Positions 31,611 through 42,330 are shown, counted from the first letter of the stretch. The stretch: 64,000 bases of DNA from Locusta migratoria (GCA_026315105.1 CM048755.1:762991301-763055300); one strand, 5' to 3'. Program-made: numbers and translations. The notes: a model not told the origin generated them from the letters alone.

Positions 31611-31813
31611 GGAAGAATAAAGCCCCCAGTTGGCTTTGGAAATGTTCCAACTGGTGGGACGAGGAGATGGGGAATGATGCAGGAAGTGGATGATACAAGG
31701 GAAATGGTCACTTGAGTACGTGTCAGAAAGTGCATACCACTCAAACCGACCGGCAAGCTGAGGAGTGCATATTGCTAATGAGCTGGTACGCTTGTAGCAT
31801 TTAGCTCGTTTAT

Positions 31814-33317
31814 TTATTTCAGACTCATCGACTCGTCCCCATCCTTGAACCAGTCAATTACTGACGCTGATTTAGAGGAATCTACTTCACTATTGATTTT
31901 ATCAATTCGTTCTTTACTGTGTGACTTGTTCCGAGCTACATTTCGATGTGGTTGGATTCTGCTCTTACTCCTACCACTTGTATTGCCTTTTTCTGCAGGC
32001 TGCCCTGACTGGGTTCCTAAATTGGCCACTTTTTTTGAAGTACCGGCAGTGGATTTCTTCACCGGTGCCTCTTCGGAAGAGATATCCTCCGACGCGCTGT
32101 TTCCTTGTTTGTTCACTTTGTTGGGTTGCTGGCAAACACTGACGCTTCCGGCTTGCTTATCGGCACTGGGCAGCTCGTGTTGTGCATTTACGTCGTCGAG
32201 CTCTTCTTTGTTTTCGGAGGCCGGTTGCGTGATGACGAGCTGTTGAGAAGTCGGCACCTCGATTACATCACTTGGTACATTTTGCTCCGATACCGTAAAA
32301 AGTTGTTCTGATACTTCGCTACGAGGTGGGGCAGGCAATGGAATCTCTACTTGCGTCTGCGTGCTGTTATTTTCTGCTAGCAAAGAAAGTTCGACTACCA
32401 TCGGTTCCTGTATTTGATTATTGAGGGATTTGTTAAAATTTACCGGTTCCTGGACATCGTCCATAGCGACATTCTCTGAAACAGAAGCACTTTCATCAGA
32501 GCTTCCATTATCCATCCGGCGTCGCTTAAAAGACAGTTCAGGGGTGTTACGGCTGAGCGGGTTCTGATCTTGGTTCTTTTGCGCGAGGGAATGGTGGGAA
32601 TTCCTCCTCGAAAGGTTTACTTGTATTATTTCGATTATCATTAGTTCCGGGATGTACATTGTCACCTAATGGGGTTCCTATCACTAAGTCCGCTAAGGTT
32701 AGTCTTTGGCGATTCTGTAGTGTGGGTTTGAGTACTGTCACTCGCGTGGGGCAATTTTGCCATACATGGCCACTCTGGTTACATATCAAACAAGTGGACT
32801 CTTGATCTGTATACCGAACCTGTGCCTTGTAACCGCACACTATAATGTGCGATGGAATGTTACTTTTTACGTGTATGTCAACCGATCTGATACCGCTAAA
32901 TACCTGCAATCGATGTTGTTTAGACCACATTTCGCTTCTAATGCTCTTTCCATCACCGCATTGAGACAGCACTTCTGGCAAGTAACAGTTTTCCACTTCA
33001 GGCGGGAGATTGAAAATCCGGACATTTTTATACTCTATGTCAGCGTTATAAATTTTGACAGTACTTACAGAGCCGTCACGATGTTGGAAGGGCACGCCGG
33101 CGCGGTGCTGTAGCAGTATTTTCTTCATTAGTACAGGATTCAGCAGTTTCACAAAAAAAAAGCGGTATAAATCCAGGTCGTAATACGCCGTATGAATTTG
33201 ATCAGTGGTGATGCCGACAGTATCCACAATCTAGTCGTGTATTTCCAGGGAGCCTGGTTGAAGTGAGCGTGTTTCCTTGTTAAACTCGAATTGCCGCTTG
33301 TTTTTCCTTGGAACCAT
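31814..33317 (-). pseudogene. I-like LINE ORF1: RRM-like and CCHC zinc-knuckle protein
   Basis: ORF1 probably starts at 33317 (MVPRKNKRQFEF) and meets a stop near 33230. It then reads through VRIFNLPPEVENCYLPEVLS (RNA-binding-fold-like, about 33015) and the zinc knuckle CLICNQSGHVWQNC (CX2CX4HX4C, about 32750-32795). A frameshift between 32547 and 32665 leads into a low-complexity Ser/Gln/Glu-rich C-terminus ending at 31814. Such ORF1 proteins bind LINE RNA. About 60 bp separate it from the remaining endonuclease, so most of the endonuclease N-terminus has been deleted. Confidence 0.8.
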
Positions 33318-33512
33318 GCGGGCTATTGTGCAAATTAACCCACCTGGGCTAATTGCATGTACACCGTGAAAAACTAGTTACACAAACACAAAGTACCGCC
33401 ACACAGATAGCCACAAACACAATGTAAACAACAATACTTGACTCGGAGTGCGCAGCACGTGTTCCCTCTCTGGCATCTCAAGCGCAACTGTTTCACTGAG
33501 CTACGGAGGCGG

Positions 33513-33850
33513 ACAAAGCCTTGGAGATTTTCGTGAATATCTAGTTTAGCAGGAAGTCTCATTTCATCTTTATAGAGACTTAAGAGAAGGTTTGTGGAAA
33601 AAACAGGGCATTAATGAGTCCTTGCGCCAATATATTAGTAGAGTAAGCTGTATCCTTTTAGCCTTAAATCCTTAGGTCTCGGAGTCAACCGTTGTATCCC
33701 AAAAAATTCAGGGAATGCGCCCCAGTATAGAACTGAGCTTTTGGTCTTATGACGTCCAGAACAGTGGGATCAGTTACTAAAAGGTGTAAAAGAACTTATT
33801 AAGACCGACTTTGTTGATGAGCAGAGACAGCGTTTCAGGGTGAACAAAGA
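33513..33850 (+). pseudogene. gag: gag C-terminal segment
   Basis: The frame resumes at the right TSD copy with GDFREYLV, YRDLREGLWKKQG, SLRQYISRVSCILLAL and IQGMRPSIELSFW. This suits the C-terminal capsid domain of metazoan gypsy elements. A Cys-rich nucleocapsid motif was not found before the protease. There are several stops. Confidence 0.6.
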
Positions 33851-34044
33851 GTACAATTACATCCTGTTTCTGCACGACAAGCCCCAAACTATAAATTTAG
33901 ATGCTGCTTCAGATGTGGCTCTGATGAACATCTACTTAGGAAATTTCCTGTCAAAAGATAACCACGTCATACTGAACGACACCAGGAGAAGGGGCGCGGA
34001 TCTCGATACAAACATAGAAAAAAATTTCTGCAGTAAAATAGGAG

Positions 34045-34290
34045 TTGGTCCAAGTTTCCCCTTGCCATTCGTTTGTTGTCAATTGGGGAGGGTGGATAGT
34101 TTGTGCCCTTCTTGATTCCGGTAGTTCCCTTTCATTAATTGATTACCAGTGGTTCGTCGAGTATAGGCATCTCATTAAATTCTCTACCAAACTTAAATCC
34201 ATGCAGAGATGCCATGTCGCCAATGGACAATGGTTACCTCTGCAGGGGTTTATTAGAGGTAGTTTATCAATAACTCGATTCTCCTGACCA
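34045..34290 (+). pseudogene. pol: gypsy-type aspartic protease segment
   Basis: VCALLDSGSSLSLIDY contains the catalytic DSG triad of a retroviral-type aspartic protease, which matures Gag and Pol. The flanking FVVNWGG fits the strand before it. The frame is short and ends at 34285. The RT frame starts about 130 bases later, so a frameshift or small loss separates them. Confidence 0.75.
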
Positions 34291-34421
34291 AGTGAGTTTG
34301 CTCTGGTTCGCGATCTGCCGGTTTCCGTCTTAATGGGTTGTGACTTCATTCAATAAACCGGGTTTAATACTAGATTTATCCAGGTGTTCCTTTCAGTTTA
34401 GTTTCGCTCCGGGCGAAACAA

Positions 34422-35350
34422 TTGGTCTTTGTGAATGTACATCACATTTGTTTTGGCACTCAATTTGCGGTTGCTCATGTTACTCCTCAACAAGCCTCAC
34501 AAGTCACTAGCAAACTGATTGAATTCCATGATCTTTTTTCTGATAGATTGGGTGTGACGAATGTTATACAGTATCACATCTGGCTGATGGATAATATTCC
34601 AGGTAGTCAACCACCGTATCATCTTTCACCTCCCAAGGTAAAAATATTGCGAACTAAACACAATATTATGTTACAGCAGGGCGTAATACGACCGTCTACC
34701 TCTCCTTATGCTTTCCCAATACTTTTAGCACGTAAGGACTGGGGGAAATATTTTCGTCCTGTTGTTGACAATAGACAGCTAAATAAAAAGGTCATTCTTG
34801 AGTCTGTTCCTGTGCCTCATTTACATAATTCTTTCAACTGGTTTTCGGGCGCTAAGTGGTTCACCATTCTTGACCTCAGTCAGGCTTACTATCAAATTCC
34901 GCTCACTGAAGACTGTAAAGACGTCACTGCATTTTGTACTGATTGGAATCTCTTTGAGTTTAACAGAGTACCATTTGGGTTAGCCACCGGCGCAGTCGTC
35001 TTGTCCCGTCTTCTCGATTATGTATTAGGGGATCTTAAACTCTCTTGCGATTTAACTATTTGGATGACTCAGTTATTTAAAGTAAAATCTTTCAGGAGCA
35101 TTTAGAACACTTATCTATTGTTTGCGCCGATTACTCGAATCAGGATTAACCATTAAACCATTTAAAATAACTGTGCCATGCAATCAGGTCTCCTTTCTTG
35201 GTCATCTGGTTTCCGAAGATAGTATTTCCATCGATCATGAACGCACTAAGGTTCTTAGGAATTTACCACCTCCCAGAGATAAGAAGGACTTGCTCGATTT
35301 ATTGCCATGGCCAATTATGTTAGGCACTTCGTACCTAATTTCGCCCAGTT
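34422..35350 (+). pseudogene. pol: gypsy-type reverse transcriptase
   Basis: Fingers and palm are readable: YHLSPPKVKILRTKHN, LLARKDWGKYFRPVVDNRQL, WFTILDLSQAYYQIPL and FEFNRVPFGLATG. The catalytic YLDD is encoded at 35057-35068 but lies two bases out of the 34422 frame, so a frameshift sits just before it. The connection follows at 35122-35352 (KPFKITVPCNQVSFLGHLVS). This is a Ty3/gypsy RT copying element RNA primed at 27110. It is inactivated. Confidence 0.85.
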
Positions 35351-35359
35351 AGCAGCTCC

Positions 35360-35858
35360 ACTGAACCAACTCCACAGAAACATTGTTCCCTCTTTCATGC
35401 CAATAAATCCGCTATTGCTAATCCGCCAGTTTTAGGAGTTCCTCATTTGCAGCGTAGATTTGTTGTCCAAACCAATGCTTCAAATAGCGGCATTTCTACG
35501 GTGTTGTCTCAGGAGGTTCACAGGCACCCACAACCTTGGGCGTATGTTTCACGCTGTCTTACTGATGCTGAACTACAATATTCAGTGTATGAATGCAAAG
35601 CGCTTGCCGTATTATTTGCCTTAGAGAAATTTCGCTTCTATTATTTTGGAACTTCGCGAGTTTGATCTCAAAACTGATAACCAAGCCCTTAGTTGGGTGT
35701 TCACACGCCCATTTAATACGGGCCATTTTAGATTGGCCGTTGGGATTTTGGCCTTCCAGTTTCACATTCGTCACATCAGAGGTACTGATAATGCCTTGGC
35801 CGATGATTTGAGTCGTATGTTCGATCAGAACGAGGAACCTTGTGTTGCAACTCAGTGA
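35360..35858 (+). pseudogene. pol: gypsy-type RNase H
   Basis: RFVVQTNASNSGISTVL is the first RNase H strand with Asn where catalytic Asp is expected (TDAS in the family). YECKALAVLFALEKFRFYYFG holds the catalytic Glu region, and KTDNQALSW the second Asp. HIRGTDNALADDLSRM ends the domain. A frameshift lies between 35640 and 35665. RNase H removes the RNA template during reverse transcription. Confidence 0.85.
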
Positions 35859-36520
35859 GTGGATTCTTATCTTTTGTGCATAGTTCTAGGTGAAATTCCT
35901 CAGTTATTTACTGATATCGGATCTAGCAAGAGAAAGATCCCTTTCTTGGGCACATACATCATGATATTGCCCGTAATCAAGGCCCCCAGAATTGTCTCAT
36001 GAAAGGGAATGCTTGTGTGAAAAGACTGTTCGCAATAACGATCTTAAGGTCTGCATTCCTCGTGATCTGGTCGAGCCCATTTATTTTTACATGACTCCAT
36101 ATAGGGCGGATATCTTAGGGTTCATAAAACAGCATGCCATTCGCATGGTTGGTGATTGTAGCCTCTGTAATCAAGCTCAACCCAAGAATTTCCAAGTTGG
36201 TTTTCTCAACTCTGTGCGGGATACCCGACTTATGGATAAGTTGTTTATCGATTACCTTGGGACATTACCTCGTACCCGGAGGGGGTAATCAGTAGATATT
36301 CGTCGTCAATGATGGATTTACTCGCTTTCTGTGGCTGGTTCCCAGTAGAAACGTTAATGACGGTATTTCTGTAGCTCATCTCACTAACATTTTCAGCTAT
36401 TTGGACCCCCCAAACAGCTTGTGAGTGGAAACGCCCCTGCATTTGTTTCGGCTCAATTCCGTACCTTCTGTGCTAGTAATGCTATTAAGCACATTACAAT
36501 TACACCACATTATCCTCAGG

Positions 36521-36695
36521 GCTGAGGCGCTCCAGTCACAGTATGCATGGCCACTACGGTCGGGTGTTCGAATCCCCCCTCAGGCATGGATATTTGTGAC
36601 ATCCTTAGTATTAGTTAGTTCATAAGTAGTTTGTAAGTTTAGGGACTGATGACCCCGTAGTCCCATAATCTATACAAACATTTGAACATTTGAAT
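36521..36695 (+). repeat. SINE in integrase, 5'-truncated
   Basis: It begins within the head at CTGAGGCGCTCCAGTC, then has the B box TGTTCGAATCCCC and the usual body. The target TTATCCTCAGGGCT is repeated at about 36510-36523 and 36696-36709. Confidence 0.9.
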
Positions 36696-36726
36696 TTATC
36701 CTCAGGGCTCTTTTGCTAAAAGAGTC

Positions 36727-36955
36727 TGCTGTGGCAGAGTGGCCAAGTGCATTGAGACGCTATGCTCCAATGCACGAGGCTGCTCCCCGGCGGCATTTCA
36801 AATCCCCCCTCGGGCATGGATATTTGTGTCGTCTAGAGTATTAGGTAGTTCATAAGTAGTTTGTACGTTCAGGGACTGATGACCCCGCAGTTAAATCCCT
36901 TAAGCTTCACAAACATTTGATTTTTTTTAAATCAATTAATAAATTAATTTTTTTT
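36727..36955 (+). repeat. SINE in integrase, TGTGGCAGAGTGGCC subfamily
   Basis: The A-box-like TGGCAGAGTGGCCAAGTGC, a degenerate B box and the tail CACAAACATTTG are present, followed by T-rich sequence. CTAAAAGAGTC (36716-36726) and CTGAAAGGGTC (36956-36966) form an imperfect TSD. Confidence 0.82.
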
Positions 36956-37723
36956 CTGAAAGGGTCAACTGCAACCTCAAGTCTATCCTTATTATTTATC
37001 ATAGTAATTGTTCAAATAAGTGGGATAGTAGTTTGCCTTAATTTAGCCTTTAATTCATTCCATCAAGTATCCCTCAAAACCACTCCTTCTTCCTTGATGT
37101 TTTCGTATCAGGTTAATTCTCCGTTATCTAATTTGTGGAGTATTCAAGATCTTCTTCCGGTCACTCTCACCTTGGCCACCATGAAGGAGAATTGGAAGCG
37201 AGCGTGCACCAATATCTACCTCGCTCATCGGCATCAGGACACTAGATATAATAAAGGACATAAAAGACGTAGGCCTTTTAAGGGTAAACCCAGCAATACT
37301 GTTTATGTACGTAATTATCCTTGTAGAGGTAGACAGACATCCTCTGGATCCAAGCTTCCCCACCCCCCTTTCTTTTTGGGTCCATGTGTCATAATGGAGC
37401 TAAGCGGACCTGTTAATGTGGTAGTTCGGAAATTAGCCACCAACAAGGCTTTTAAGGTCCACCTTCACCAGGTTAAGCTTGTTCCTTCTCATTCCACTTC
37501 ATCTCGTTAGAGTACGGCTGTTTGGATAAGGGGGTGGGCTGAGCCATCCCGGCTCGTGTTTCTTCGATTCACTGTCCTTTATTAAATTACTGGTGCAAGT
37601 ATTATCGATCTTTCTGTGCTCTCACCGATCGCGGCGCTGTTAGATCTCTCGCTCATCACTTGTCTTCTTACTTGTGGGATCCTTGGCGAGTTGCGCTATT
37701 TGAGCTTGGCGCCGAGGCAGTTT

Positions 37724-37733
37724 AGAGGGGGTC
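37724..37733 (+). promoter_or_regulatory. Probable polypurine tract
   Basis: AGAGGGGG lies about 210 bases after the integrase stop and immediately before the region that leads into the 3' LTR. Plus-strand synthesis in LTR elements is primed from such a tract. Confidence 0.45.
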
Positions 37734-39609
37734 AGTTACCGGATCAGTCAGCGAAAGTCGCTGCGGGGACAGCTGAGTGACAGTATCGTGCAGTGTTAAT
37801 CTGATACTCTGCATGACGTCGCTAGGTTCGACTTATTTCCATTGTGTCCGGGCGCCCCATTAGTTCCACAGTGGCATCCTGTCAGTCTGCAGGAGCCGTA
37901 TATGTGACGTTATGAGCAGCTCAAGAGGTCTGGGCACGGAGAGGAAATTGTTCCAAGTTCCAGCATCAGCTCGGCGAGGGCTGTTTACCTCATTTCCCCG
38001 GCTATGCGGTCGTGTTCCTAGCGACCGTGTAATCCCACGTTGGTCAACAACTGGTACTCCGCTGTCAGTTCCTGGCTGGGCCTCACTTCGTTCCACCTGC
38101 TTGCCACCTGGGATCCATGAAATGTCTGTATGGCGTTTGTTGATATCGTCCTCCTACATCATAACGAGGGTGGCTGCACTTAACTTGGAGTAAGGATATT
38201 AAGTTGAAGTTAAATGACCTGTACATTCCTGTTCTGGAAATTTGTGTGTGTGTGTGTATTTATCGGAATCTATGGTCGATCCCCCGATCCCCAGCAACGG
38301 TCGTTCCCTATGTCTATGTCTATTAACCCGCGGTGGATTAGCCGTGCGTACTGGAGCGCTGTGTTGCGGTGCGCGCCGTTGGGGGTTCGAATCCCCCCTC
38401 GGGCATGGATGTTTGTGCCGTCTTTAGTATAAGGTAGTTAATAAGTAGTTTGTAAGCTTAGGGACTGATGACCCCGTAGTTCAGCTCTACAAATTTTGAA
38501 CATTTTATGCCTATTAATGTTGTGCCGCACTTCTAGTTCAGCTCAATTGAATTATTCTCTCAATTGCTCTGTGTTGAAATTATTCATTTTTCACTAACTT
38601 GGTTAAACCCATTGGGAAATTTATCTGGATTGTTCCCCTCTGCTAGCTCGTATCTCCACGGGTGGTAGTTGCATAGCTTTATTTTCTTTTTTTTATTTTC
38701 TGCTTGCAGACCATTTCCCTCCGTGAGGCATCGCCAACCCACGGTTGTAATTTAGCGATCAGTTCCTTTTAGTATAAGTCCTTTCGTGTCAAAGCCGTAG
38801 TTCTCCTGGACGGTTGGGCACCCTACCCCGTCTGCTGTCTGGAGTCAGCTCATCTGTTTTATATGTTGGAGGGTGTATTAAGTTAATGAGTAGCCAGTCC
38901 TGTTCTTAAATTAATTTTATATTACACTGGAAGTGTTATTGATTGTCTCGGGGCCTTAGTTCATTGCTGCTTAAATATGTGTTTCTTGTTATGTGAAATG
39001 TCTGGCCCGAGTGCTTGTGTTTCTGTGATTTATAACATATTTACTCGGCCGTCTGCCTTGTAATATCGTTGATTCCTGCTTTCAGGGTATTGCTTATTAT
39101 TGTATAAGTAAGATAAAGCATTGTTTCGGGCCTCCTGGCCTTTACTAAATTGTGACTTTTTTTAAATCGGGCTTTAGTCTGATTTACCTGGTTTCATTTA
39201 AATTTTGGAGTTCACATTTTCTTACTTATTGTAAAAGGTTCCTTTGGGTCCTCAGCCCGTAATTAACTTATCTCAATTTTTTTAACTTGGCCTTCAGCCT
39301 GATAATTTTACTTTATTTTGCAGCCCCTCTTGTTTGTCTTGTTAACCACATTTGATTTACTTTTATAAGGGGTGGCTTTGGCCTTCTGCTTTGCATCACC
39401 CTAGCTGAACATTTACTGTTTTCCTTTAAAATATTTTTTTTAAAAAGGGGAATAAAAAATTGTCTTGTTTGGGCTTTCAGCCTCTAGTTGTAAAAGGAAT
39501 TTCTTTTTTTTTTTAATATTTTGGTTAAAATAAAATGTGTCAAAGGAACCTGAACTGAGTATCCTTGTTTAACTTTACCAGTCAACTCCACACCGCTCCC
39601 ATTATTCCC
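37734..39609 (+). mobile_element. 3' LTR of gypsy element (start uncertain), with internal SINE
   Basis: The last ~390 bp match the 5' LTR. The upstream part (37734-39220) has no counterpart at the truncated 5' LTR, so its start is inferred from the purine tract. GGC-loop-GCC motifs recur along 39007-39480 (see findings). It ends at about CCCATTATTCCCA, where a SINE then repeat X follow. Confidence 0.65.
38327..38505 (+). repeat. Full-length SINE in 3' LTR region
   Basis: CCGCGGTGGATTAGCCGTGC head, B box GGTTCGAATCC and body with GTTTGTAAGCTTAGGG. The TSD TATGTCTATTAA/TATGCCTATTAA lies at 38315-38326 and 38506-38517. Confidence 0.92.
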
Positions 39610-39616
39610 ACTTACT

Positions 39617-39782
39617 TGGAAGGAAGGAAGCTAGGAGCTTAACGTCCCGTCGACAGCATGGTCAGTAGAGATGGAGCTTACACTGGGACTGTTTGGGTAA
39701 GGATGTGGAAGGAAATCGGCCGTGCCCTCACAAAGGAACCATCCCGGCATTTGCCTCGAGTGATTTAGGGAAATCACGGAAG
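39617..39782 (-). repeat. SINE (GGCGCAGTGG family), head-truncated, at the LTR end
   Basis: The plus strand shows GGAAGGAAATCGGCCGTGCC and GTGATTTAGGGAAATCACGG, the reverse of 27360-27480. CCCACTTACT (39607-39616) and CCCATTTACT (39783-39792) form a 10-bp TSD with one mismatch. Confidence 0.85.
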
Positions 39783-39783
39783 C

Positions 39784-39970
39784 CCATTTACTGTTAACGC
39801 GCTGTTCTTCTGTCTACCTTCAGTGTGCATGTATCTGATGAAGCGCTAACATCAGTCAACCATTTGTTGTGTTCTATTTCTGTGTTAGTCACATACGACC
39901 GCACAGTGTGGTTCGTGCAACACTATTGACAGTATTGTATACCGGATACCTTGCTTTACCTCATAGTTGT
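39784..39970. repeat. Flanking repeat X, right copy
   Basis: Direct-orientation match to 26520-26727. It begins at the gypsy LTR edge with CCATTTACTGTTAACGCG and ends near TTACCTCATAG. Confidence 0.75.
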
Positions 39971-40234
39971 GAAAAAAGGTTTGAGAGCAAATGTACTTTT
40001 GAAAAGTCTTACATCACTTCAATTTGAAGAAAGCATGAGACTGTGGCTGTCTAAAAGCAAACGCGGCATGACGCCACTCAGGTGACTTGCAATTACTAGT
40101 AAAAGGAGGTTGTTATCAGTGAGACCACCGTTTCAAATCGCTTCCTGTACTTTTACCTCCATTTCATTCGATGCAATGCATGGTTTAAAATGCATACAAC
40201 AGTAAGCTGCCCGCTATTGTACTTTTTCAAATTC

Positions 40235-40313
40235 AGATGTTCAAATCTTTGTAAATGTATCGGTCTCAAGTGCTGAGTTATTAGTCTGTAGCTTACAAAC
40301 TACTTTTCTCTAT
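40235..40313 (-). repeat. 5'-truncated SINE tail
   Basis: GATGTTCAAATCTTTGTAAATG and AGCTTACAAACTACTTTT are the reverse complement of the family 3' end. The head is absent. Confidence 0.65.
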
Positions 40314-40436
40314 CTCTGCCCTTCCCGGCGCACAGTGTGTACGCACCACTTAAGTTCATTCATTATAACGAAGTTTATTGAAAGAATGTGATTCTGTTAT
40401 TCACAATTTATGTAAAGGAAAAGCACCAGCTGCTTG

Positions 40437-41058
40437 TTTTTAATGGTCAGCATTATGCTTTTCGAGAATTTATTCCTATCTTCAGATGCTTTTTGTTACA
40501 TAATTTGTATTTATCATGATGTCTCCATTTGTGGTGCTATGTTTATCCTGTCATATGGTATTAACATGATAGGGTATTGTGCCTTCTTCATTGTACAGAA
40601 TCTCACAAATATAGAGAAAAATCACTACACTGCTCTTGTACACAGACATGGCAAGAACAGTGTAGATGTTCAAATGTTTGTTAAGCTTATGGGACTTGAC
40701 TACGGGATCATCAGTCCATAAACTTACAAACTACTTATGAACTACTTACGAACTAGGACGGCACAAATAGCCATGCCCGAGGGGGGAATCGAACCCCCGA
40801 CTGTAGTGGCCGTGCTGACCGTGACTGGAGCGCCTCAGTCACCTCGGCCACCGCGGCGGGTGAACAGTGTAGAACGTTCCCTATATTTGTGAAATTCTAT
40901 ACAATGAAGACGTCACAATACCTTATCATGTCAAAACCACATAGCAGGAGAAACATAACACCACAAATGGAGACATCACAATAAATACAAATTATGTAAC
41001 AAAAACCATCTTAAGATAGGAATAAATTCTTGAAGTGCGTAATGCTGAGCATTAAAAA
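40437..41058. mobile_element. Fold-back element with ~200-bp arms and a SINE at its hinge
   Basis: Arms 40437-40640 and about 40870-41058 are reverse complements with scattered differences. Shared blocks are AGAATTTATTCCTATCTT, TTTTTGTTACATAATTTGTA, GATGTCTCCATTTGTGGTG and CACAAATATAG. No protein is encoded. The SINE at 40666-40861 occupies the loop. Confidence 0.85.
40666..40861 (-). repeat. Full-length SINE at the fold-back hinge
   Basis: The tail ATGTTCAAATGTTTGTTAAG lies on the plus strand and the head ends CCACCGCGGC. The TSD GAACAGTGTAG lies at 40655-40665 and 40862-40872. Confidence 0.92.
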
Positions 41059-41289
41059 TACGTAACCACAATGTTTTCTTTATATAATTTGTGAACACCC
41101 AGGCTGATGGTGTGCGCTGACAAGACGCCAGCAGGCTCGGTACATCCCGGCTAGGCCAACACCACCTAGAGACAAGGCCTGACAATAGCCCGTGCTACGT
41201 CACACTGACCAGGCCGTGGCCCCAGCTGAATGGCTGGCTGGTGGGGCACGCCCACTGCCTCGTAGCGGACAGCCAGTATTGTATTAACT

Positions 41290-41600
41290 GGTGTTGTCAG
41301 CATCAGTGCCTGTGTCAAGAGTGATTATCTAGAGTTTTTTCTACTCGGTAGGGACCTCCATACAGGAGACAAAACTTGGAATTCCACTTGTATGAGAAAG
41401 GTAATTGCAGCATGGGTCTCACTGGCGTGACTACCGCCTCATGCATAAGCTCATCTGCGGAAAAGACGGATATATCATAAATGAAACTTGATGATTCTTT
41501 TAAATTAAATTTTGTGTTCAAGCTTGTCCACTGCCTAATGATTCCTTGCTGCTGCATTTTAGCAAACCAGGTCTGGGGAAAACTTTGCACCCTCAAACTT
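41290..41600 (-). pseudogene. gypsy-like pol C-terminal scrap
   Basis: The minus-strand frame contains SADELMHEAVV, FSYKWNSKFCLLYGGPYRV and EKTLDNHS. F-LLY-GPY-V is the pattern at the C-terminal end of integrase in some insect gypsy elements. Nothing else of the element is recognisable nearby. Confidence 0.45.
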
Positions 41601-42330
41601 GGCTAAAAAGTCATTAACGGCTTGTCATCAGTATGGTTTTGAAGTGAATACCACGTCCCTACCAATCCAAAGCTAGTATCATACCATTACAGAAACTAAT
41701 AACATGCCCAGTCAGCATTTATTCCATTACCCTTTTTACTAACTCCCTTTTCGATAGGGGGATGGCGTAGGGTCATGAATGGTATTTCTTAATTTTTCTT
41801 ACTTTGAGATGACAAGTGAAACTTATTAATCTGCCGGCATCGTCTCGGAACACACAGGCGCAAAGATTACGCTTGTAAAACAAGCCGGAATGCTGAACTA
41901 TTGTCATGTGGCGGCCTCCCCTAATCATTTCCTCTAGAGCGTTTTTCTGCATGCAGCGGGTGGAGGGCTCCGTGCCGACCGTTACCTCTAGGGCTGAATG
42001 GATGTGCAAAACTATGATCTAAGGAGGGCCCCTACATATCCAGTGCTAATGGTTGACAGAATGACAGCGTGTGCCTGTTTTATTTCAGTTCTGTTTTACA
42101 CTTGCATTCGCTTAGAGCCTACATACGAGACAACGATCCAATATGCCTGATTATAATCACTAACGAGTGCGGTAGCACCATCACACCTGCCCCGGAAGCG
42201 AAGTGTTCCTTCAAGGTCCAATAGAATGAGTGAACTTTTCTTTATTGGAATTCAAATTGTTAGTCCCTACCGGCTCCTTCTGTGTAAGGTAAGCAACTCA
42301 AAATATTTAGTCAGTCTGCTCCAGAGGGGC
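41601..42330. other. Unassigned DNA
   Basis: No repeat or domain was recognised. Confidence 0.35.

Larger units (their letters stand above)
29024..33512 (-). mobile_element. I-like LINE plus SINE tail inserted as one unit (13-bp TSD)
   Basis: ACAAAGCCTTGGA flanks the block at 29011-29023 and 33513-33525, and the gag frame resumes across it. In minus-strand order it contains a 5' UTR, ORF1 (from 33317), ORF2 with a shortened endonuclease and an intact-looking RT, an A-rich tract (29236-29262), then a tRNA-derived SINE ending at 29024. The SINE has no TSD of its own at the LINE junction. Confidence 0.88.
35992..37510 (+). pseudogene. pol: gypsy-type integrase split by two SINEs
   Basis: The damaged zinc-binding region ends GDCSLCNQAQP (about 36150-36185). 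The catalytic core begins DKLFIDYLGTLPRTRRG (first Asp) and continues VVNDGFTRFLWLVPSRN. It is broken at about 36520 by a SINE, then by a second at 36727. The core and C-terminus resume at about 36960 (NCNLKSILIIYHSN, TLATMKENWKRACTNI) and end GPVNVVVRKLATNKAF, KVHLHQVKLVPSH, with a stop at 37508. Integrase inserts element DNA. No chromodomain was seen. Confidence 0.82.

Noticed and set aside
31845..32246. Plus-strand 133-codon frame
   Set aside because: It is antisense to the LINE ORF1 C-terminus and a shadow of its low-complexity coding sequence.
26748..39609. Gypsy element as a retrovirus-like element with env
   Set aside because: No envelope-like reading frame (signal peptide, furin-type site, membrane anchor) lies between the integrase stop at 37508 and the LTR.
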